From: an uncultured Eubacteriales bacterium
Lineage (GTDB): Bacteria; Bacillota; Clostridia; UBA1381
Assembly (NCBI GenBank): GCA_900556575.1
Contig: USPO01000126.1
Location: forward strand, 1 to 5,474
Reading direction: 5' to 3'
Length of the DNA stretch: 5,474 nt
Shown here: in pieces, positions 1-5,474 of the stretch
How the letters are laid out: the number at the start of each line of letters is the position of its first letter
How positions within the stretch are numbered: the first letter of the stretch is position 1
Translations under genes and position numbers: made by a program
The notes under the pieces: generated by a model
What the model was told of the DNA's origin: nothing
The model's database searches: none
The model's input: the letters and a program-made list of their open reading frames with translations, nothing else

Positions 1-4
1 CTTA

Positions 5-1090
5 TCATATCTTCATCGGATTTGACTCAAGATACTTATATACCATCATTGCTACTTTGAATACAATAGCCTGATCGAACTTCCTTAAATCAAGACCTGT
101 AAGCTTCATAATCTTTTCAAGTCTGTATACCAATGTATTTCTGTGTACAAAAAGCTGTCTTGATGTTTCACTTACATTGAGGTCATTCTCAAAGAACTTA
201 TTAATTGTAAGTATCGTTTCATCATCAAGTGATGCAATGCTGCCCTTTTTGAATACTTCCTGGAGGAATAATTCGCAAAGCTTAATCGGGAGCTGGTATA
301 TAAGTCTGCCGATACCGAGACTATCGTAATTCAATACATCCTTGCCCTCTTCAAATACCTTTCCTACCTCTAATGCAATCTGTGCTTCCTTGTATGCATT
401 ATTAAGCTCATCAATATTTGCTGCAACAGTTCCCACACCTACAATAACCTTTGTCATTGTTTCCGAATTAATAGTGTTCAAAATCTGCTGTGCCATTGTT
501 TCAAGCTTATCCGACTTTACAATCTCCTGAAGCTCCTTAATAATTACGATATTATTTGCATCTATGTTAATAACGAAATCTCTTTCCTTGTCCGGATACA
601 TATTTCTTATTACCTCATAGATGGCAGCCTCTGAATTTTCCTGCTTTTTAACATAGAATACTGCTCTCGGAACATCTATATCAACGTGAAGCTCTCTTGC
701 CTTCTGGTGAAGATCAAACGAAAGCAAATTATCAAAGATAATGTTCTGCATGAAGTTTGTCTTGTCATACTTTTCATCATAGTAATGACGAACATTATTA
801 GCCGCTACGGCAATAGCATTACAGCAGTACTTGCTTACTTCATCCGTTCCTTCCACATAAACTACATACTCAGCATACGGCTTATTTGACATTACACGAA
901 CTGTGTAACCGTCCTTGTATAATATCTTCTCGCTGTTTGTTGCGGCATATACAAGATCATCCATAATATCCTGTGAAGGTTCGCTGCCTGTATATGCAAG
1001 CACAAGACCATGTGAATCCGCAATTCCAAACTTCTTCGGGAACACATCAGCCATCTGTGTTATAATATTCTGAAATGCCTTGCTTATCAT
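5..1090 (-). CDS. CdaR/PucR-family transcriptional regulator
   Basis: Likely a cytoplasmic DNA-binding regulator of 361 residues. The C-terminus (about 291-350) is a clear PucR-type helix-turn-helix (HTH_30 family): LNVSETSRQLFVHRNTLVYRL at 304-324 followed by EKIMKLTGLDLRKFD. The middle (about 130-245) resembles the CdaR GGDEF-like domain, including VIVGVG at 215-220 and the AYKEAQIALEVG segment at 232-243. The first ~105 residues look like a PAS-like or diverged diacid-recognition sensor domain (FGIADSHGLVLAYTG at 21-35), but I see no motif that names its ligand. Start choice: an in-frame TTG at 1096 lies only 2 nt after the GGAGG at 1103-1099, whereas the ATG at 1090 lies 8 nt after it, so the ATG is preferred. 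The stop is TGA at 7-5. It is divergent from the MATE/oxidoreductase pair and may regulate them; this is inference. The family call is firm; the effector and targets are unknown. Confidence 0.9.
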   Translation of the reverse strand: MISKAFQNIITQMADVFPKKFGIADSHGLVLAYTGSEPSQDIMDDLVYAATNSEKILYKDGYTVRVMSNKPYAEYVVYVEGTDEVSKYCCNAIAVAANNVRHYYDEKYDKTNFMQNIIFDNLLSFDLHQKARELHVDIDVPRAVFYVKKQENSEAAIYEVIRNMYPDKERDFVINIDANNIVIIKELQEIVKSDKLETMAQQILNTINSETMTKVIVGVGTVAANIDELNNAYKEAQIALEVGKVFEEGKDVLNYDSLGIGRLIYQLPIKLCELFLQEVFKKGSIASLDDETILTINKFFENDLNVSETSRQLFVHRNTLVYRLEKIMKLTGLDLRKFDQAIVFKVAMMVYKYLESNPMKI

Positions 1091-1098
1091 CTTCAATT

Positions 1099-1103
1099 CC
1101 TCC
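1099..1103 (-). promoter_or_regulatory. Ribosome binding site deciding the regulator start
   Basis: Reading on the minus strand, GGAGG is followed by 8 nt and then ATG at 1090. The alternative upstream TTG codon (1096-1094) would leave a 2-nt spacer, too short for normal initiation. This supports a 361-residue rather than a 363-residue protein. Confidence 0.8.
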
Positions 1104-1114
1104 GTGTTTTAATT

Positions 1115-1127
1115 GGGATAAAATCCC
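1115..1127 (-). repeat. Small inverted repeat in the regulator leader
   Basis: GGGAT-AAA-ATCCC is a perfect 5-bp inverted repeat with a 3-nt loop, ending 11 nt before the regulator's Shine-Dalgarno sequence in the predicted mRNA leader. It could be a small hairpin affecting translation, or half of a protein binding site. It is too short to exclude chance in this AT-rich region, though its G/C content makes it stand out from its surroundings. Confidence 0.35.
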
Positions 1128-1232
1128 TTCTTTATTTTTAATCAGCTGAAGTAATTAATAAAATCATCTGTATTTTCTACTTGATTTTTTAAAATTACAA
1201 ATCCAAGCATGATTACTCTCATACATAATATT

Positions 1233-1261
1233 ATTATACACCATTTATTTTGATTTTTCAA
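1233..1261 (-). promoter_or_regulatory. Predicted sigma-A type promoter of the regulator gene
   Basis: On the minus strand the -35 hexamer TTGAAA (1261-1256) is followed by 17 nt and a perfect -10 hexamer TATAAT (1238-1233). Transcription would start near 1226, giving a leader of about 135 nt, long for a simple regulator gene. The -35 box overlaps a small dyad, TTGA-TTTT-TCAA (1250-1261), which could allow autoregulation. This is prediction from hexamer match and spacing only. Confidence 0.65.
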
Positions 1262-1321
1262 GAGTTTTTTTGACATTTATTTAAAAATTTTATTTTTATT
1301 TTTTTTATTTACAATTTGGGG

Positions 1322-1350
1322 TTGCAAAACAGGTATTAATGGTTTATAAT
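1322..1350 (+). promoter_or_regulatory. Predicted sigma-A type promoter of the MATE/oxidoreductase operon
   Basis: TTGCAA (1322-1327), a 17-nt spacer and a perfect TATAAT (1345-1350) face the exporter gene, with an expected start near 1357 and a short leader of about 32 nt. Just upstream (about 1276-1315) lie dense A and T tracts that resemble an UP element for RNA polymerase alpha contact. The -35 box lies about 60 bp from the -35 box of the divergent regulator promoter, so one bound protein in between could affect both. Confidence 0.7.
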
Positions 1351-1388
1351 AGTAGCGATTTTAACAAAAATATGATTGGAGTGATAAT

Positions 1389-2741
1389 ATGAAAACTTCC
1401 AAAACAAAAACAATGACCTCAGGCGAACCGATGAAATTAATCCTTGCCTTTGCCGCACCGATGCTTCTGGGAAACATATTTCAGCAGCTTTATAATCTCG
1501 TCGATTCAACCATAGTCGGACGATTTGTCGGAGCAAATGCTCTTGCAGCGGTCGGTGCGACAGGTACACTTCAAATGCTTACAACCTGTCTTAGCTTCGG
1601 ACTCACAACAGGTGCAGGAATTATAGTTGCTCAATGCTTCGGTGCAAAATCCTACGACCGTCTGAAAGAAATTACCGGTTCATTAATATGCGTTTTGAGT
1701 GCCGTTACATTATTAATGGTTGCGCTGGGAATAATATTTGCACCGGCTATACTAAGACTTTTAAGCGTGCCGGATGAAATTCTCCAAACCTCAACGGCAT
1801 ACTACATAATCATAATGATAGGTTTTCCATTTACAATGGCATATAACGCCTGCAGTTCTATAATGCGAAGCATGGGTAATTCCAAAACGCCTCTTGTTTT
1901 GCTTATAATAGCATCTCTGATAAATGTAGTACTTGACATTATATTTGTAGTTCCCCTGCACTGGGGTGTATACGGAGCCGCATTTGCCACAATAATTTCA
2001 CAGGCAATTTCTGCATTTACATGTATTCTGTGGTTTAAGAAATACAAATCCGAGCTGCATCTTGACGGTCTGAAGATACGTCCGAACAGAATAGCAATAA
2101 AGAACATACTGAAAACCGGACTGCCGAGTGCACTGCAAAGCAGCATGATTGCAATAGGAAACATGAGTATACAAAAGCTTATCAATTCTTTCGGCACAAT
2201 GGCGGTTGCCGCATATTCAGCTGCCGGACGAATTGACTCCCTTGCTATTATGGTCGTTGTAACAATGGGTATGTCTTTATCCGTTTACTGCGGTCAGAAC
2301 ATCGGTGCCGGAAAGATTGAAAGAATACGGAGCGGTCTGTACAAAACACTTGCATTTGTACTCTCCTACTGTATACTGTTTGCGGTCCTTATGATATTCT
2401 TCGGAAAGAATATGCTGCATATTTTCCTTGATGCAAATACTGCACAGGAAGCAATAGAAATCGGAACACAGTATTTGAAGGTAATCGGAATTGCATACTT
2501 CATGGCAGGTGTTATGAGATGCTATTTAAATGTTGTGCATGGTACAGGTGATGTAAACGTATCAATGATAACCGGACTTGCCGAACTTGCAATGAGAATT
2601 ATTGCTTCATATATACTTGTTCGTCCTTTTGGACTCATGGGATTATGGATTGCCATACCGATTTCCTGGGGCAGTGCGAGCCTTATTCCGGTAGTACGCT
2701 ATTACAGCGGAAAATGGAAAACAAAATCACTGGCAAATTAA
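1389..2741 (+). CDS. MATE-family multidrug/toxin efflux transporter
   Basis: A 450-residue polytopic membrane protein, the usual MATE length, made of two homologous six-helix lobes. It would export cationic or otherwise toxic compounds, and possibly metabolites, using an Na+ or H+ gradient. The sequence shows the family's opening: PMLLGNIFQQLYNLVDSTIV at 24-43 with the conserved Asp at 39, then GRFVGANALAAVGA (44-57). About 12 hydrophobic segments can be placed, near 15-38, 50-80, 95-118, 133-155, 165-188, 192-215, 236-260, 275-300, 315-338, 360-380, 393-412 and 416-437. The second lobe begins at about 236 (LKTGLPSALQSS at 241-252). The start is ATG 1389, with TTGGAGTG at 1376-1383 as ribosome binding site; the later ATG at codon 9 lacks one. 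It is first gene of a probable operon with the downstream oxidoreductase. Substrate cannot be told from sequence, and no subfamily name (NorM, DinF) is claimed. Confidence 0.93.
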   Translation: MKTSKTKTMTSGEPMKLILAFAAPMLLGNIFQQLYNLVDSTIVGRFVGANALAAVGATGTLQMLTTCLSFGLTTGAGIIVAQCFGAKSYDRLKEITGSLICVLSAVTLLMVALGIIFAPAILRLLSVPDEILQTSTAYYIIIMIGFPFTMAYNACSSIMRSMGNSKTPLVLLIIASLINVVLDIIFVVPLHWGVYGAAFATIISQAISAFTCILWFKKYKSELHLDGLKIRPNRIAIKNILKTGLPSALQSSMIAIGNMSIQKLINSFGTMAVAAYSAAGRIDSLAIMVVVTMGMSLSVYCGQNIGAGKIERIRSGLYKTLAFVLSYCILFAVLMIFFGKNMLHIFLDANTAQEAIEIGTQYLKVIGIAYFMAGVMRCYLNVVHGTGDVNVSMITGLAELAMRIIASYILVRPFGLMGLWIAIPISWGSASLIPVVRYYSGKWKTKSLAN

Positions 2742-2762
2742 TTATATAATAGATACATAGCG

Positions 2763-2769
2763 AAAGGAG
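2763..2769 (+). promoter_or_regulatory. Ribosome binding site of the oxidoreductase gene
   Basis: AAAGGAG lies 10 nt before ATG 2780, a strong site in the 38-bp gap after the exporter stop codon. No terminator is visible in the gap, which supports cotranscription of the two genes. Confidence 0.75.
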
Positions 2770-2779
2770 CGTTATTTAT

Positions 2780-3754
2780 ATGAAAAACTACAATTGGGCA
2801 ACTCTCGGCTGCGGAGTTATAGGAAACGAACTTGCTCAGGCAATGAATAAGATGGGCAGAAGCTTGTATTCTGTTGCTAACCGTACTCATTCAAAAGCTG
2901 TGACATTCGCTGAAAAATACGGAATACAGAAAGTTTATGTTAATCCCGACGATGTTTTTTCTGATGAAAATGTAGATATAATTTATATCTCAACACCGCA
3001 TAATCTTCATATTAATTCATTGCTGAAAGCATTGAACAGCGGCAAACACGTTTTATGCGAAAAATCAATAACCTTAAATTCCGAAGAATTAACCAAGGCA
3101 ATCACCGCCGCACGCAAAAACAACGTTATCCTTGCCGAGGCTATGACGATTTACCATATGCCGATTTATAAAAGGTTTAATGAGATAATCTCATCAAACA
3201 GACTCGGTGAACTAAGGCTTATTCAGCTGAATTTCGGAAGTTATAAGGAATATGACATGAATAACAGATTTTTCAATAAAAGTCTTGCCGGAGGTGCACT
3301 GCTTGATATAGGAGTATACGCTCTTTCTCTGACACGCTGGTTCATGTCCGAGACTCCTGATCAGATAGTATCGCAGGTCAAATATGCCCCTACCGGTGTT
3401 GACGAACAGGCAGGCATACTGCTCATGAACTCCAATCAGGAAATGGCATCTATCATACTTTCACTTCATGCAAAGCAACCGAAAAGAGCGACCATTTCAT
3501 TTGACAAAGGCTATATTGAAATTTACGAATATCCGAGAGCATCCAAAGCCGTTATAACCTACACTGCCGATGGTCACAAGGAAGAATTGACAGCCGGTGA
3601 TACGGCTGATGCACTTTGCTATGAAGTACGTGATATGGAAAATGCAGTTTCGGGAAACAGCGATATTATGCATTTGGATTATACAGCGGACGTTATGGAT
3701 ATAATGACAAAAATACGAAATGACTGGGGTTTAAAGTATCCCGAAGAAATTTAA
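2780..3754 (+). CDS. Gfo/Idh/MocA-family NAD(P)-dependent oxidoreductase
   Basis: A 324-residue cytoplasmic dehydrogenase of typical family length. The N-terminal Rossmann fold (about 1-120) has the dinucleotide motif GCGVIG at 10-15, the loop ANRT at 33-36, and STPHNLH at 71-77. The catalytic Lys is K95 in CEKSIT (93-98). The C-terminal alpha/beta substrate domain carries GGALLDIGVYALSL (171-184), where Y180 takes the place of the His seen in inositol dehydrogenase-type members. This Lys/Tyr arrangement and the overall pattern resemble the dihydrodiol dehydrogenase and glucose-fructose oxidoreductase branch, so a sugar or small polyol/diol is the likely substrate. The usual EKP motif is EKS here. 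It sits 38 bp behind the MATE gene and ahead of a strong terminator, so it is probably the last gene of that operon. The family is secure; exact substrate, cofactor preference and link to the exporter are unknown. Confidence 0.93.
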   Translation: MKNYNWATLGCGVIGNELAQAMNKMGRSLYSVANRTHSKAVTFAEKYGIQKVYVNPDDVFSDENVDIIYISTPHNLHINSLLKALNSGKHVLCEKSITLNSEELTKAITAARKNNVILAEAMTIYHMPIYKRFNEIISSNRLGELRLIQLNFGSYKEYDMNNRFFNKSLAGGALLDIGVYALSLTRWFMSETPDQIVSQVKYAPTGVDEQAGILLMNSNQEMASIILSLHAKQPKRATISFDKGYIEIYEYPRASKAVITYTADGHKEELTAGDTADALCYEVRDMENAVSGNSDIMHLDYTADVMDIMTKIRNDWGLKYPEEI

Positions 3755-3761
3755 AAATACA

Positions 3762-3802
3762 GGGAGTTCTGCAATACAATATTTTGCGGTACTCCCCTTT
3801 TT
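3762..3802 (+). terminator. Intrinsic (Rho-independent) terminator of the MATE/oxidoreductase operon
   Basis: Eight nt after the oxidoreductase stop, a 13-position stem pairs 3762-3774 with 3784-3796: GGGAGT and ACTCCC form the base and GCAA/TTGC the top, with one T-T mismatch and one G-T wobble between. A 9-nt loop follows GCAA, and a run of five T (3798-3802) comes after the stem. This closes the upstream unit and isolates the PEP carboxykinase gene. No gene converges on it from the right within this window. Confidence 0.9.
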
Positions 3803-4035
3803 ATAGTCAGTTTATCTCAGAACAATTAATATCCTTGCTTAGGTTAGATTTCCTTTTATTTTATCTTACTTTTAATAACTGTATATTCTTCTTCATTTAT
3901 TCATATCAACTTTACACATTTGATAATAATTAATACCATGTTCATATCTTTTTAGTGATTTTTGATAATAAGCATTATCTTTTAACACCTAATTATTAAG
4001 ATTTCGTTGAATTTTGTCCATTTATGTAAAACTAC
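3803..4035. other. AT-rich non-coding region upstream of the PEP carboxykinase promoter
   Basis: No plausible coding frame or RNA gene is seen in this stretch between the terminator and the pck promoter. It contains an 11-bp direct repeat, TTTGATAATAA, at 3919-3929 and 3961-3971 (42 bp apart). The second copy forms part of a 6-bp inverted repeat, GATAAT-AAGC-ATTATC (3964-3979). These lie about 60-120 bp upstream of the -35 box and could be regulator sites, but the strong AT bias makes chance repeats likely. Confidence 0.5.
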
Positions 4036-4064
4036 TTGTAAATTAATCAAAAATGTGATATAAT
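4036..4064 (+). promoter_or_regulatory. Predicted promoter of the PEP carboxykinase gene with extended -10
   Basis: TTGTAA (4036-4041), a 17-nt spacer and a perfect TATAAT (4059-4064), preceded by TGA (4056-4058) to give the extended -10 form TGnTATAAT. This is the strongest promoter in the window and fits a highly expressed central-metabolism gene. Transcription would start near 4071, leaving a leader of about 60 nt. Confidence 0.75.
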
Positions 4065-4072
4065 AGGTTCAT

Positions 4073-4099
4073 AAATATGGATAACTATATACCATATTT
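4073..4099 (+). repeat. 8-bp inverted repeat at the pck transcription start
   Basis: AAATATGG (4073-4080) and CCATATTT (4092-4099) are perfect inverted arms separated by 11 nt. With the start predicted near 4071 the element covers about +3 to +29. It could be an operator that blocks promoter clearance, or a stem-loop at the 5' end of the mRNA that affects stability. CAT (4070-4072) and ATG (4102-4104) could extend the stem across a 2-nt bulge. No known regulator site is recognised. Confidence 0.5.
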
Positions 4100-4113
4100 C
4101 GATGTATATTATC

Positions 4114-4121
4114 TAAGGAGG
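4114..4121 (+). promoter_or_regulatory. Perfect Shine-Dalgarno sequence of the PEP carboxykinase gene
   Basis: TAAGGAGG matches the 16S rRNA 3' end in full and lies 9 nt before ATG 4131. It fixes the start codon and points to strong translation. Confidence 0.85.
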
Positions 4122-4130
4122 ATATTAAAC

Positions 4131-5474
4131 ATGGTATTGACAAAGAACACAACAGTGCTTTCATGGCTTAAGGAAATGACAGACCTGTGCCAGCCGTCAG
4201 AAGTAGTTTGGATCGACGGCAGTGAGGCTCAGTTAGAGGCTTTAAGAGCTGAGGCTGTAGCTTCAGGAGAGCTTATTAAGCTTAATGAGGAAAAGCTTCC
4301 GGGCTGTTATTATCACAGAACACAGCCGAACGACGTTGCTCGTGTAGAGGACAGAACATTCATCTGCACACCTACCAAGGAAGAAGCAGGTCCTACCAAC
4401 AACTGGATGGATCCTAAGGAAATGTATGCAAAGCTCAACGCTTTATACACAGGCTCAATGGTAGGCAGAACAATGTACGTAATCCCGTATTCAATGGGTC
4501 CGGTAGGTTCACCGTTCTCAAAGATCGGTATTGAGTTGACAGACTCAATCTACGTTGTATTAAACATGGCTATCATGACAAGAATTGGTAAGCCGGTTAT
4601 GGATCAGTTAGGCGACGATCCGTCAGCTGAATTTGTAAAGTGCTTACATGCAAAGAAGGATGTAGATCCGGAAGAGAGATACATCGTTCAGTTCCCGCAG
4701 GACAACACAATCATGTCAGTAAACTCAGCTTACGGCGGTAACGTATTACTCGGTAAGAAGTGCTTCGCTTTAAGAATTGCTTCATACTTAGGTAAGAACC
4801 AGGGCTGGATGGCAGAGCATATGCTTATCTTAGGTCTTGAGAAGCCGAACGGCGAAATCAACTACATCTGTGCTGCATTCCCGTCAGCTTGCGGTAAGAC
4901 TAACTTAGCAATGCTTATTCCGCCGGAGTACTTAAAGGAGCAGGGCTACAAGGTATGGACAGTCGGCGATGATATTTCATGGCTCAACATCGGTCCGGAC
5001 GGCAGATTATATGCTATCAACCCTGAGGCTGGTTTCTTCGGTGTTGCACCGGGTACTTCAGTTAAGACAAACTTCAACGCTTTAGAGTCAACAAAGAAGA
5101 ACACAATCTTCACAAACGTTGCAATCAACAACGATGATATGACTGTTTGGTGGGAAGGTCTTGATAAGAATCCGCCGGTTAACGCAACAGAGTGGAAGGG
5201 CGCTAAGGTTAACGGTCCTGAGTATGTTGCTTCTGGCGAAAAGCTTGCTCACCCGAACTCAAGATTTACTGCTCCGGCTATCAACTGCCCGTGCATTTCA
5301 TCAGAGTTTGAAAATCCGCAGGGTGTTCCGGTATCAGCTATCATCTTCGGCGGCAGACGTGCTAAGTGTGCTCCGCTCGTATATCAGTCAAGAGATTGGC
5401 AGCATGGTACATTCGTTGGTGCTACAATGGCATCAGAAACAACAGCAGCAGCTGCAGGTGCAGTAGGTGTTGTT
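4131..5474 (+). CDS. pckG: Phosphoenolpyruvate carboxykinase (GTP), 3' end outside the window
   Basis: Cytoplasmic enzyme interconverting oxaloacetate + GTP and PEP + CO2 + GDP. My translation gives 448 uninterrupted codons with no stop; GTP-type enzymes run to about 600 residues, so roughly 150 are missing at the edge. GTP-type signatures include the P-loop FPSACGKTN (250-258) with the reactive Cys254, the metal/nucleotide motif GDDISW (279-284), YGGN at 201-204, K209, and H230 in AEHMLILG. These match Y235, K243, H264 and C288 of the vertebrate enzyme. FGVAPGTS, AHPNSRFTAPAINCP and IIFGGRRAK...PLVYQSRDW follow. The RRAK...QSRDW form resembles clostridial homologues; ATP-type PckA is unrelated in these motifs. 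In fermenting Clostridia this enzyme often runs in the PEP-forming or oxaloacetate-forming direction around the malate shunt; the direction here is inference. Lysine codons are AAG throughout the translated part, unlike the neighbouring genes, suggesting high expression. It has its own promoter and follows a terminator. Confidence 0.96.
   Translation, partial: MVLTKNTTVLSWLKEMTDLCQPSEVVWIDGSEAQLEALRAEAVASGELIKLNEEKLPGCYYHRTQPNDVARVEDRTFICTPTKEEAGPTNNWMDPKEMYAKLNALYTGSMVGRTMYVIPYSMGPVGSPFSKIGIELTDSIYVVLNMAIMTRIGKPVMDQLGDDPSAEFVKCLHAKKDVDPEERYIVQFPQDNTIMSVNSAYGGNVLLGKKCFALRIASYLGKNQGWMAEHMLILGLEKPNGEINYICAAFPSACGKTNLAMLIPPEYLKEQGYKVWTVGDDISWLNIGPDGRLYAINPEAGFFGVAPGTSVKTNFNALESTKKNTIFTNVAINNDDMTVWWEGLDKNPPVNATEWKGAKVNGPEYVASGEKLAHPNSRFTAPAINCPCISSEFENPQGVPVSAIIFGGRRAKCAPLVYQSRDWQHGTFVGATMASETTAAAAGAVGVV

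Noticed and set aside
5..319. A separate observation on the C-terminal part of the regulator; the blank findings entry with this range carries no claim
   Set aside because: The helix-turn-helix region encoded here is ordinary for the PucR/CdaR family, so there is nothing to report; the blank entry should be ignored.
342..889. Two plus-strand open frames (342-530 and 686-889) antisense to the regulator
   Set aside because: Both lie wholly inside the regulator's coding sequence, are short, lack ribosome binding sites and resemble no family I know.
1164..1226. Possible 20-codon upstream ORF in the regulator leader, minus strand
   Set aside because: Its ATG falls at the predicted transcription start with no room for a Shine-Dalgarno sequence, and it has no recognisable leader-peptide features.
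1270..1296. Perfect TTGACA (1270-1275) as a second plus-strand -35 box
   Set aside because: No acceptable -10 hexamer lies at 16-18 nt; the downstream stretch is only T-rich. The 1322-1350 promoter is far better.
1336..1569. Minus-strand open frame across the MATE promoter and gene start
   Set aside because: It runs antisense over a good promoter and the 5' end of the exporter, with no recognisable product or start signal.
1802..2197. Minus-strand open frame of 131 codons within the exporter gene
   Set aside because: It is antisense to a clear MATE coding frame, and its hydrophobic look reflects the complement of membrane-helix codons. No start signals are seen.
2551..2564. Catabolite-response-element-like sequence TGTAAACGTATCAA
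   Set aside because: It approximates the cre pattern but mismatches at key positions and lies deep inside the exporter coding sequence, where GDVNVS explains it.
2745..2750. TATAAT in the gap before the oxidoreductase
   Set aside because: No -35 hexamer at suitable spacing (the 17-nt position reads CAAAAT) and no extended TG; an internal promoter is possible but unsupported.
4036..4050. Rex-like dyad TTGTAAATTAATCAA over the pck -35 box
   Set aside because: The arms are imperfect and the total length is shorter than the 18-bp Rex site, so the resemblance is probably due to AT richness.
5161..5466. Plus-strand open frame of 101 codons within the PEP carboxykinase gene
   Set aside because: It is a different frame of a strongly conserved enzyme gene, has no ribosome binding site and encodes a low-complexity Arg/Leu/Ser/Gln-rich product.

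Overview
The window is AT-rich chromosomal DNA that looks like a low-GC Gram-positive anaerobe of class Clostridia. The grounds are the strong purine-rich ribosome binding sites, good sigma-A type promoters, the closeness of all four proteins to clostridial families, and a GTP-type PEP carboxykinase of the form found in clostridial fermenters. Placement near Oscillospiraceae/Ruminococcaceae is only a guess. There is no sign of phage, insertion sequence, CRISPR or recent transfer; this is ordinary housekeeping and accessory metabolism.

Layout: (1) On the minus strand, positions 5-1090 encode a CdaR/PucR-type transcriptional regulator with an N-terminal sensor-like domain, a middle GGDEF-like domain and a C-terminal helix-turn-helix. 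(2) An intergenic region of about 300 bp (1091-1388) carries two back-to-back promoters and a few short repeats. (3) On the plus strand, 1389-2741 encodes a 12-helix MATE-family exporter. It is followed 38 bp later by a Gfo/Idh/MocA-type NAD(P)-dependent oxidoreductase (2780-3754). The two are probably one transcript, ending at a clear intrinsic terminator (3762-3802). (4) An AT-rich non-coding stretch of about 330 bp (3803-4130) ends with a near-consensus extended -10 promoter, a palindrome at the expected transcription start, and a perfect Shine-Dalgarno sequence. (5) From 4131 to the window edge lies the first 448 codons of GTP-dependent phosphoenolpyruvate carboxykinase. Its 3' end is outside the window.

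The regulator is divergent from the exporter/oxidoreductase pair, so it may control that pair, itself, or both; this is inferred from layout only. The PEP carboxykinase is a separate transcription unit, set off by a terminator and its own promoter, and its codon use suggests high expression. I found no convincing undescribed system. The points most worth a second look are the shared divergent control region, the palindrome at the pck start site, the catalytic-motif variant in the oxidoreductase, and the sharp codon-bias change at pck.
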